Origin: Prolixibacteraceae bacterium
GTDB taxonomy: Bacteria > Bacteroidota > Bacteroidia > Bacteroidales > Prolixibacteraceae
Direction: 5' to 3'
NCBI GenBank assembly: GCA_018648265.1
Contig: JABGRN010000008.1
Span: 42,298 to 106,297 of the forward strand
Length of the DNA: 64,000 bases
Both the position numbers and the translations under genes were made by a program. A model generated the notes under the pieces. The model was not told the DNA's origin. It saw only the letters and a program-made list of their open reading frames with translations, and did not search any database. Positions 56,624 through 64,000 of the stretch are shown here, piece after piece; within the stretch, counting starts at the first letter, position 1; each line of letters starts with the position of its first letter.

Positions 56624-57899
56624 TTTCCAATTCCTCGAACATTAAAATAGCTTTGTACAATACTCCCGCCGAACCCCGAAAAGTTCCTGAACCTTTGGGT
56701 TTGTTTTCAACAGTGTACCATTCGAAAAAACCATCGTTTTCTTTTACTCGCTTTACCATGGGTTGCATTTGTTCGAAAGCTTCTTCAACAAAACCATACT
56801 TAATAAGTTGTTGAATCATCCGTCCACCAAACCAGGTCCAGTCGCCACCATTTTGGTAACCGTAGGGATACATACTTTTATTTTTGTAAAATCCTTCTAG
56901 GTAAGTCGGATATAAAGTTAATCCAATAGAACCGGCACCCGATGCTTTTACATTGGCAACCATTTTTCCCAGGGAAATTTTTATTTCCTTTTTTGAAAGC
57001 AAACCTGCTTCAATGGCAACGGCAGTTCCTCCATGATAGTAGATTTCGTTTTCATTAAAATCATCGGGAAATGGTGAACCATTTAAATAGATGTGTGGAA
57101 TAAATTTCTGATTTGTTTCGTCCCATAAATGTTTGCGTGTATTTTCTGCAATTTGATTTCGGATTGGGAGCCACTTTTCTTTTGTTTCCGGAAGCAATTC
57201 CATTAAATTATCGAGAGCAATTAAAAACATTGCATTGTCGTAAATATCGATGGCGTAATGTGTGTCTTCGGTAAAATAAACGCCCCAGTCATGTTCGGGC
57301 TGAACATCGCCCCAATCGGCGGTAGTAGCTCCCCAGAGCAAACCATATTTTTCGTTGTAACGGTGGTTCATTAAAAAATCCATGGCCCACTCCAAACGAT
57401 CGGCAACAGTTTTATCACCCACTTTATCATCTAAAATTGTTTTATCGTTTGTAACCTGAACGTATTTATAAACTGTCTGAACCAGCGATGATTCCTGATC
57501 GGTTTCAACTGTATTTTTATGCCCAGCATAACGCGGTTCCAAATCGGAGTATTTGTAATCGTAACCATGTCCCGTAATTTTTTCTTTTGGAATAAAACCA
57601 TCAATAATATTTCCATCGTTGCCCTGCATTTTGAAAAACACTAGCAGATTTTCCTTCAAAACATTAGCCTCAAAAACTTCAGCCGAAAGTTCGATAAAAG
57701 TGTTATAATCGCGAATCCAGACTTCGCCGTAACCTTCGCCAGCATTAAATCCGGTTTTTACAATTTCGAGAGCCTTTTGTTTTGTAAAAGCAAAATACTC
57801 GTTGGTTTGAATTTGCTTAATTAACTCCGGGTTTTGAATGTTTTTTGAATTGCAGCTCACTATTCCTGTTAAAATGATGATAAAAAATAAAGTTTTCAT
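56616..57899 (-). CDS. Six-hairpin (alpha/alpha)6 glycosidase lipoprotein
   Basis: This 427-residue lipoprotein (lipobox GIVSC, cysteine at residue 16) has an (alpha/alpha)6 barrel. Conserved-looking acidic and aromatic segments include [26 protein letters not shown] and [18 protein letters not shown]. It resembles GH63/amylo-glucosidase-like or related six-hairpin proteins; I cannot fix the GH family. Its end overlaps the mannose-6-phosphate-isomerase-like gene by 8 bases, so they are co-transcribed. It probably acts on glycan pieces at the outer or periplasmic surface. Confidence 0.75.
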   Translation of the reverse strand: MKTLFFIIILTGIVSCNSKNIQNPELIKQIQTNEYFAFTKQKALEIVKTGFNAGEGYGEVWIRDYNTFIELSAEVFEANVLKENLLVFFKMQGNDGNIIDGFIPKEKITGHGYDYKYSDLEPRYAGHKNTVETDQESSLVQTVYKYVQVTNDKTILDDKVGDKTVADRLEWAMDFLMNHRYNEKYGLLWGATTADWGDVQPEHDWGVYFTEDTHYAIDIYDNAMFLIALDNLMELLPETKEKWLPIRNQIAENTRKHLWDETNQKFIPHIYLNGSPFPDDFNENEIYYHGGTAVAIEAGLLSKKEIKISLGKMVANVKASGAGSIGLTLYPTYLEGFYKNKSMYPYGYQNGGDWTWFGGRMIQQLIKYGFVEEAFEQMQPMVKRVKENDGFFEWYTVENKPKGSGTFRGSAGVLYKAILMFEELENE

Positions 57900-58100
57900 T
57901 TATGTTGTTTTTAAGCGATAGGGCAAGGAATCCACAAATAACATTATTTTTTATTATTAATAACCATTTTGCCTATTTCATCGCATGTAGCCAATGGAAG
58001 ATTGTTAGATTTTTAAATGTTGATTTTTTACTATTGTTCTTCGAAGATATAAAAAATGGATTTCATTTTAAGTATGTTGCCCGTTCCATTATTTAAAATT

Positions 58101-58119
58101 TTGGTAAAATTTTTACCAA
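58101..58119. terminator. AT-rich palindrome between the glycosidase and outer-membrane genes
   Basis: TTGGTAAAATTTTTACCAA is a near-perfect palindrome (TTGGTAAAA / TTTTACCAA) 5 bases after the stop of the minus-strand barrel gene and followed on that strand by AATTTT. A weak terminator or an operator for the next gene (start 57899) are both possible. Confidence 0.3.
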
Positions 58120-58123
58120 TTCC

Positions 58124-59017
58124 CTATCTTCTTTTAAAAAATTGAAACGACTTTTTATTGCGAAGCGTTTTTCTTGATTTTACCCTGCGGCTTTTTGTTT
58201 TGTTGCTTTTATTATACCTTTTGTCAGGAATTGCCGAATAAACCAATCCAATACTTGCTTGTGGAACCAAAGCCATATTATTCGCACGATTAAAATTTCC
58301 CAATGCTTCATTTTCAAGATAGTCGAAATTAGGTCTGCCATCAATGATATCAGAATTAATTATCGATGCTGAAATTCCAACATTAAAAGCGAATCTGCTT
58401 AAAAACTGGTATTCTATTCCAATCCCGGTGCCATAATTAAATGCCATCTCCTTTGGTTTTTCGCTGTTTAAAGTTCCTCGGGCGAATAAAACTCCTACCC
58501 CATAATCGACGCTATAAAATGGATCTTTGAATGTATAATCGGTACCAATAAACGAAATTCCAGCAAAAATTTTTAAATATGGATTAAATTTATTTTTAGG
58601 TGCCATGAAAAACCTCCAGTTCCCTAAAATACTGATTACTGTGGTTTCGTAAATTAGTGCTTCGGTAATAGCCGGACCAATTGGGTTAAAATGAGTATTA
58701 TAATTGAAGTTATACATTGGCGGCAAATTGTTGTAACCTGAAAAGTTTGCATATGCAAATTCAATGCCTGCTTCAATACTTAAAGTTACGGGCACCATTA
58801 TTTCGAATTCGGCACCTAAATTATTGTCAGATGTGAAGTCGGTACTATTTGGATTAGATTCCAGTCCTACAAGTGGGTGGTTAAGTTCTTCGCTGCCAAT
58901 TTCACTGAGAAACATTCCTGAATTAGCGCTTAACCTGAACCTTAGCGTTTGCCCAAACACATTTCCAAACAGGAGAATAATGATTATTGTTAAAAGGAAT
59001 TTATGGTTCATGGTCAA
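58124..59017 (-). CDS. Outer-membrane beta-barrel protein, PorT-like
   Basis: This 297-residue exported protein has a signal peptide (HKFLLTIIIILLFGNVFGQ) and alternating beta-strand patterns of a small outer-membrane barrel (LSIEAGIEFAYANF, FAFNVGISASIINSDII, ASIGLVYSA). The C-terminal ~40 residues are very basic (SNKTKSRRVKSRKTLRNKKS), which is unusual for a barrel end and may be periplasmic or involved in binding. A start two codons later (ATG at 59011) is equally plausible. Function unknown. Confidence 0.75.
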   Translation of the reverse strand: MTMNHKFLLTIIIILLFGNVFGQTLRFRLSANSGMFLSEIGSEELNHPLVGLESNPNSTDFTSDNNLGAEFEIMVPVTLSIEAGIEFAYANFSGYNNLPPMYNFNYNTHFNPIGPAITEALIYETTVISILGNWRFFMAPKNKFNPYLKIFAGISFIGTDYTFKDPFYSVDYGVGVLFARGTLNSEKPKEMAFNYGTGIGIEYQFLSRFAFNVGISASIINSDIIDGRPNFDYLENEALGNFNRANNMALVPQASIGLVYSAIPDKRYNKSNKTKSRRVKSRKTLRNKKSFQFFKRR

Positions 59018-59082
59018 TTTTTTTGTAAAACGATTAAACTTACAAAAAATTTATAATCCCTTAATCAAACCACAAAATTATT

Positions 59083-60342
59083 TTACTTTCTCTGTTTTAC
59101 TTCACTGGCATCAACCATTTTAAAAAGCTTATCGGCACGCCGGGTTTTTGTATCGATTTGAACTGAAATAGAATCTCCCTTTTTCCCTTCATCAACCGAT
59201 TTCAGATCAACCCGGATTTCTTCGACCGAGGTTTGAACAAGCCCTGTAGTTGGTCCGGTTACAATAATTTCGTCGCCGATTTTTAAACTATTTGTTTCGA
59301 GTTTGAATTCGGCGACTTTAATTTTTGAAAAGTAATTGGTACATTTCCCAATGTACAATTTTCGTTTTGTAGCCAGCGAACCGTAATTTTTGCTCCACTC
59401 GCCCAGCCTCTGACCAAGGTAATAACCATCCCAGAATCCACGATTAAAAACTGAAGCAAGACGCCTGTTCCAATTTTCAACTTTTTCATCGGAAAAATCA
59501 TCCGCAAAATAAGCATCAACAGCTTCTTTATAACATTGTACAGTGGTTTTTACATATTCAGGAGAACGTGCCCGCCCTTCAATTTTTAAAACAGAAACGC
59601 CGGCATCCAACATTTTATTCAGAAAATGAATCGTTTTTAAATCTTTTGGCGACATAATGTACTCATTTTCAATGTCTAGCTCGGTACCTGTTTCTTTATC
59701 GGTAACCGTGTATGCACGACGGCATGTTTGCAGGCAGGAACCACGATTCGCAGATGAGTTCATTTCGTGCAAACTGAGATAACATTTCCCACTGGTAGCC
59801 ATACAAAGTGCCCCGTGGACAAACATTTCCAAACGTATTAAATTACCAGAAGGGCCTTTAATATTTTCATCTTTGATTTGATTATTTATTTCGTGAACCC
59901 TACCCAAATTCATTTCGCGGGCAAGCACAACAACATCGGCAAAATTGGAATAAAACTTAACGGCTTCAATATTAGTTATGTTTACCTGCGTTGAAATATG
60001 CACTTCGAAACCAATGGAACGGGCATACTGAATTACAGAGACATCGGCTGCAATTACCGCAGAAACACCAGCTTGTTTTGCTGTATCCAATACTTCGTGC
60101 ATCAATTGTATTTCAGTATCGAAAACCTCAACATTTAAAGTGAGGTAGGTTTTTACCCCATTTTTTGATGCAGTTTCAGCAATTTTTTTTAAGTCGTTAA
60201 TAGAAAAATTATTCGACGAGCGCGATCTCATATTCAGGTGTTCAACTCCAAAATACACCGAACCCGCCCCTCCCTGAATGGCTGCCATTAACGATTCATA
60301 CGAACCTACAGGAGCCATTATTTCAACATTTCGTTTTTCCAT
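59083..60342 (-). CDS. Peptidase U32 family protein
   Basis: This 419-residue U32-family protein has the N-terminal TIM-barrel-like part (IMAPVGSYESLMAAIQGGAGSVYFG split over the first strands, LTLNVEVFD) and the family cysteine-containing segment (FVHGALCMATSGKCYLS, SCLQTCRRAY, IMSPKDLKTI, LKIEGRARSPEYV). U32 proteins include collagenase-like proteases and, in better studied cases, RNA hydroxylation proteins such as RlhA and TrhP that use prephenate. I chose ATG 60342; the frame is open 90 bases further up, but that part is very basic and non-family. A role in tRNA or rRNA hydroxylation is likely from the family. Confidence 0.85.
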   Translation of the reverse strand: MEKRNVEIMAPVGSYESLMAAIQGGAGSVYFGVEHLNMRSRSSNNFSINDLKKIAETASKNGVKTYLTLNVEVFDTEIQLMHEVLDTAKQAGVSAVIAADVSVIQYARSIGFEVHISTQVNITNIEAVKFYSNFADVVVLAREMNLGRVHEINNQIKDENIKGPSGNLIRLEMFVHGALCMATSGKCYLSLHEMNSSANRGSCLQTCRRAYTVTDKETGTELDIENEYIMSPKDLKTIHFLNKMLDAGVSVLKIEGRARSPEYVKTTVQCYKEAVDAYFADDFSDEKVENWNRRLASVFNRGFWDGYYLGQRLGEWSKNYGSLATKRKLYIGKCTNYFSKIKVAEFKLETNSLKIGDEIIVTGPTTGLVQTSVEEIRVDLKSVDEGKKGDSISVQIDTKTRRADKLFKMVDASEVKQRK

Positions 60343-60466
60343 CTGTTTATAATTATACAACTTGTTGTTTTTGAGTTGTTTGTGTTTTTTCGATCTCGAC
60401 TTTTTATAATAAAATTCAGAGAAAGGATTCACTGGTCCCCATTGTTATCGCCGCTGATTACAACAG

Positions 60467-60496
60467 GGATTCCATCTCTGAAAAAAGATGGAATCC
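60467..60496. repeat. Perfect 11-bp hairpin between the helicase and U32 genes
   Basis: GGATTCCATCT and AGATGGAATCC pair perfectly with an 8-base loop (CTGAAAAA). Neither strand has a strong T run after it, so it may be a processing hairpin or dispersed repeat more than a terminator. It lies 206 bp after the helicase stop, in a 270-bp gap with no gene. Confidence 0.6.
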
Positions 60497-60702
60497 TTTG
60501 CGGATACCTTTGTGCTGTTTTATAATCATGCCCAGTGTCCGTTAGCTGATAGATGCCCATATCATTCAACCTAAATATTGGCTGGTAAAGTTATACTATT
60601 TAGTAAAATTTTTATTTAAAAAAGGAGTAGAAGAATTCATTCCCTTCAAATAATATCCTAAGTGTAAAAATCCGGATTCGGAAAACTTGTTTACTGAAGT
60701 AA

Positions 60703-63369
60703 TTAAACCGGTAGTTTAAATTTCATGGTAACTTCTCCGGTCTCTTTGTTTACTGTTATGGATTGATTTTCAATACCCATTTCTTTTCCTGTTGACAATT
60801 TAAACATTCCGGATAGAAACTGCATACCGTTATTCATAACTTCTTCAAATTCTTTAACTTTTAAAGGCTCCCCTTCGCGGGTAGTGTGTCCTTGCTCATT
60901 TTCATTTACATTGTTTTGATTATCATGCCCGTGTTCCATTTCATCAATAGAAAAGTCCAATTCCTCCTCGGGCTGTTTTTCAATTTTAGGTATTTCTTTA
61001 TCGAGTTCATCAGAAGTAAATAGCGTTTCTTCGTTAAAGGTTTGACCTTCGGTTTTAGAAACAAATTCTTCTAACTGCAAAATGAATTGCGATCGGCCTT
61101 TTGTACTAAAATCAACAAAATCTTTATTTGAATTATCACCTAATACACCATCGAAAAGACTTTGTTTAACGAGCAAGCCCGATGCTATTTGTTGTTCGAT
61201 TGAATTACGTGTGATAAAATTAAAGATAGTTAGTTTTTTGCTCGTTTGCCCAAGTCTGTCGATCCGTCCAATACGTTGGTTCTTTTTGGCGGGATTCCAG
61301 GGAAGTTCGAAATTAAACAAGATATCTGCCACTTGGAGGTTCAGCCCTGAGCCGCCAGCCTCTGTCGATAAAAATATTTTATAATGTTGATTCTCTTCAA
61401 ATTTCCGAATTAATTCACCCCTCGATTTTACAGGTATTTTCCCATTTAATTCTACAAAACCGATATTATTGTCGCGAAGTAACTTACCTATTAACTTATG
61501 AACTTTAATCCATTCAGAGAAAATAATAATTTTACGGGCGGTATTTTTTACATCAAGTTTTTCAATCAATATGTGTTTTAGCTCCTCTAATTTAGGCGAT
61601 TCGTTGGTTTCGTCATCAATAAGGTAAGTTGAATCGCATACCATCCTCATATTGGCTAATAGCAATTGCATACGTTGCAAGTCATAAGGTGTAAGAAATT
61701 TCTTCCTGATTATTTGTGCCAAGCCCTTTGCATACGAGGCATGATATTCAGCTTGCAAGGGCGATAATTCCAGGGGTATATTAATTTGCTGAAGATTTGG
61801 AAGCTGGTCAATAACTTTTCTTTTTTCCCTTCGGAGTAATATTTTATCTAACTTTTTATTGAGGCTTTTCAGGTTAAAATATCCATTTATTTTGTCATAT
61901 CTTTCGGGATCGAAAAGGCAATGCTGGTACGAAAACTCCCATAAAGGCCCGAAAAAATGGGGATCAAGTATTCCCATGATTGAAAATATATCAATTAATT
62001 TATTTTCGATGGGCGTACCAGTAATTACCAATTTATGTTTTGCTTCTATTCTTTTTAACGAAGAGGCAGTTTTAGTTTCGTAGTTTTTGGCCCTTTGAGC
62101 TTCATCAAGAATCAGGAAATCTATACTTGCTTTATTTATTGCCATTTGGTCGCGCAGCACTGTCTCATAGTTTACAATAAAAAAATAATGGTCTTTGTCC
62201 TGGTACATTTTTGTCCGCTCATCAGGAAAACCTTGGACAACCATGGCAAGCTCATCAGAGAATTTTTCAATCTCTTTTTTCCATTGTTCTTTTATTGAAG
62301 CAGGACAAACTACCAGGGTTTTTTTAAAGCCGAAAACCTCTTTTTTTAATATTGCTGCACCAATGGCTTGAATTGTTTTCCCAAGGCCCATTTCATCTGC
62401 AATAATCGATACTTTCCGGAAAAGGGAAAAGGCGATACCCTCTTTTTGATAATCAAATAAACTGGCTTTAATTAAATCAAAATTGAGTTGATACGTTTCG
62501 CTAAGTTTACCAAGCATTTCATTTTCAAATGCGGCCTCAAGTTTTTCCTGAACTTCCGGGCGGATATGAATAATATTATTGTTAGCTGCTTCTTCAATAA
62601 AACCTAATAATGATGTGATTTTTTCTTCTTCAATAAAATGCGATTTTTTAAAGTACCTCGAAATCAAAAGTTGTCCTTCCAAGGGCAATTTATGAGGAAA
62701 ATGCCAGGTAATTTTGTAATCATTAAGCGGGTCGCAAAATATTTCAATAAACGGGTAAGTTTTTTTTAAACGTTTATACAAAAGTTTGTTTTCTTTTAAC
62801 TTATTGAAAACATACATAATATGTTTGGTTGTACCCAACTTATTGAGCTTCGAGTCCATACTATTGCTATAACCTGTTTCGGTTTCAAAATTTCTGAGAA
62901 ATATTTTGTATTTAACGCCTTTTTCGTTTGTTAAAATATGGTTGCCATAAATATTATCAGCCCATTTTATACGGTATTGAGCTTTGTCGGCTTTTTGTTG
63001 GCGTTCTTTCAAAACACGCTGGATCATACCTTTTCTGGTATATTTTTTATGTTCAATGTTCTCTTTTGGGTCGAGAAGGTGTAATTCGCTTTCTACCTGT
63101 AAAAGGCATGCAAAAGAGTTTTTGTTCCATTCACAAACTTCTTTTTCAATAGCAGGAGTAATGTTTTCTTCAACGTCAATAATTAGCTCATATTCAGTAG
63201 TTAGCCCTGTAATTTCATCACTTACGATCAACTCGTACTTAACAGGTGATTGCGATAAAACCTGACATCCACCATTATTGAAAAGAATTTCACCAAACGC
63301 TAATTCATTTTTATTTAATTGCTTGTGTAATTTCTCAATTTGGGTTTCTATAATTTTGTTTGTTTTCAT
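60703..63369 (-). CDS. SNF2-family helicase-like ATPase
   Basis: This 888-residue SWI2/SNF2 protein has an unassigned N-terminal part (about residues 1-300), then the first ATPase lobe (IIADEMGLGKT near 325, DEAQRAKN near 421, ITGTPIENKL) and the second lobe (IIIFSEWIKVHKLI, LSTEAGGSGLNLQ near 668, QRIGRIDRLGQ near 700). An acidic low-complexity stretch and a short C-terminal piece (ITVNKETGEVTMKFKLPV) finish it. SNF2 proteins move along double-stranded DNA or displace proteins from it. In bacteria some belong to transcription (RapA-like) and some to defence islands; nothing beside it decides the matter. Confidence 0.9.
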   Translation of the reverse strand: MKTNKIIETQIEKLHKQLNKNELAFGEILFNNGGCQVLSQSPVKYELIVSDEITGLTTEYELIIDVEENITPAIEKEVCEWNKNSFACLLQVESELHLLDPKENIEHKKYTRKGMIQRVLKERQQKADKAQYRIKWADNIYGNHILTNEKGVKYKIFLRNFETETGYSNSMDSKLNKLGTTKHIMYVFNKLKENKLLYKRLKKTYPFIEIFCDPLNDYKITWHFPHKLPLEGQLLISRYFKKSHFIEEEKITSLLGFIEEAANNNIIHIRPEVQEKLEAAFENEMLGKLSETYQLNFDLIKASLFDYQKEGIAFSLFRKVSIIADEMGLGKTIQAIGAAILKKEVFGFKKTLVVCPASIKEQWKKEIEKFSDELAMVVQGFPDERTKMYQDKDHYFFIVNYETVLRDQMAINKASIDFLILDEAQRAKNYETKTASSLKRIEAKHKLVITGTPIENKLIDIFSIMGILDPHFFGPLWEFSYQHCLFDPERYDKINGYFNLKSLNKKLDKILLRREKRKVIDQLPNLQQINIPLELSPLQAEYHASYAKGLAQIIRKKFLTPYDLQRMQLLLANMRMVCDSTYLIDDETNESPKLEELKHILIEKLDVKNTARKIIIFSEWIKVHKLIGKLLRDNNIGFVELNGKIPVKSRGELIRKFEENQHYKIFLSTEAGGSGLNLQVADILFNFELPWNPAKKNQRIGRIDRLGQTSKKLTIFNFITRNSIEQQIASGLLVKQSLFDGVLGDNSNKDFVDFSTKGRSQFILQLEEFVSKTEGQTFNEETLFTSDELDKEIPKIEKQPEEELDFSIDEMEHGHDNQNNVNENEQGHTTREGEPLKVKEFEEVMNNGMQFLSGMFKLSTGKEMGIENQSITVNKETGEVTMKFKLPV

Positions 63370-64000
63370 ATCAATAATTTAAATTTAATACCAATAATCG
63401 ATTGTTTGCACTCTCCCTCTTCTCACTTATTATTATTATTTATTACATAAGAGACTGAATTTAAACGAATTGCACTCACGCAGATTTGTTGTGGATTTTT
63501 GCGTAATTGCTGTGGCACAAAGTTGCTCAAAGAAGTACAAGTTACACAAAGAACCAAAGTCTCGGTTAATTCATCGGTTTAAAAATTGGTAAGAAGACCG
63601 AATACGGAAGTTGGAAGTTTGATTGTGCCAACCTGTAGTCTAATCATCCTACCGTGCATGTTATTTGACTGATGATAGTTTCATTTTTGTTATTTCCATA
63701 TTTTCATCTTTGTATCAGCTAAAAATAATTTATTTCTTTTTAATTCCACAAAAAATAATTGTTTAAAAATCTGGGAAAACCAATTTATGAATTATGGAAA
63801 CCTGGCAGGAAAATAAGGATTGATTTCACATTTTCTCTCTCATACAATAAAAGGACAGTGTCCTAATTCACTAACTTTAACAAACAGTTCTGAATGTATA
63901 ATACCGATCCATATATAGAATGCCTTCAAAAACCAAGTGAATTAATAGGGATCAGTTTAATTATCGGGTTGGTGGGATAAAAAGTTTTCTTTTATCTTTC
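63370..64000. other. Gene-free stretch with scattered short repeats
   Basis: This 631-bp end region has no convincing gene on either strand. It holds a copy of the ATACCAAT-type end (about 63391), a stretch rich in CACAAAGTT-like words (about 63510-63560), a second ATACCGAT near 63902, and GGACA-G-TGTCC at 63853-63863. The promoter of the SNF2 gene should lie just upstream of 63369, but I could not pick it out. Confidence 0.5.

Noticed and set aside
63510..63560. Possible CRISPR-like or IS end in the CACAAAGTT-rich stretch
   Set aside because: There are only loose word repeats, with no regular spacing, no spacers and no transposase nearby.

Overview
The window looks like chromosomal DNA of an AT-rich, strictly or facultatively anaerobic member of the Bacteroidota. 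The signs are: atpD-atpC as a separate pair; candidate promoters of the TTG-N19-TAnnTTTG type at atpD; few obvious Shine-Dalgarno sequences; a LytS/LytTR two-component pair; a DUF5916 outer-membrane protein; an ABC permease fused to an M1-peptidase-like domain; and AAA_14/DUF4143, DUF559 and GIY-YIG genes. I cannot name the genus. No rRNA, tRNA or CRISPR array was seen.

Positions 1-7501 (minus strand) hold a [NiFe]-hydrogenase / heterodisulfide-reductase-like operon. In transcription order it reads: an HdrA homologue, a QmoC-like membrane cytochrome b, a second HdrA homologue, mvhD, mvhG and mvhA (cut by the window edge). A Crp/Fnr regulator lies just upstream, with a TGAC-N4-GTCA palindrome between it and the operon. 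There is no HdrB, so the likely electron partner is the quinone pool and not a heterodisulfide. The two HdrA proteins have lost complementary sets of Fe-S ligands. Positions 9107-15109 (plus strand) carry the matching maturation genes hypF-C-D-E-A-B.

Positions 15263-27979 are mostly housekeeping: a PQQ-propeller lipoprotein, an MMPL/RND exporter next to a polyprenyl synthetase, atpD-atpC, a family 9 glycosyltransferase, and a START / DUF2062 / SDR / epimerase / histidine kinase / LytTR cluster. Positions 28036-31449 hold a C-terminal fragment of a second patB-like gene, an AAA_14/DUF4143 ATPase whose promoter overlaps a perfect 19-bp inverted repeat, patB and a comB-like gene.

Positions 32592-48233 are the most striking part. 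One apparent export operon combines an ABC ATPase, a large ABC permease with a degenerate M1-peptidase-like domain, TolC, a membrane-fusion lipoprotein, a normal-length RND permease, a 1575-residue protein joining a complete RND permease to six more membrane segments and a C-terminal ABC ATPase domain, and an ABC-2 type permease. An RND-ABC fusion inside a mixed ABC/RND operon is the best candidate here for an undescribed system.

Positions 48347-60342 hold a DUF5916 barrel, a glycan-processing group (GH38 mannosidase, mannose-6-phosphate-isomerase-like protein, six-hairpin glycosidase), a small outer-membrane barrel and a U32 peptidase. An SNF2 helicase (60703-63369) and a gene-free stretch close the window. 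Several families of short palindromic repeats lie between genes. Two of them bracket tiny nuclease genes (DUF559 at 8505, GIY-YIG at 54456) in inverted orientation, which suggests small nuclease-associated mobile cassettes.
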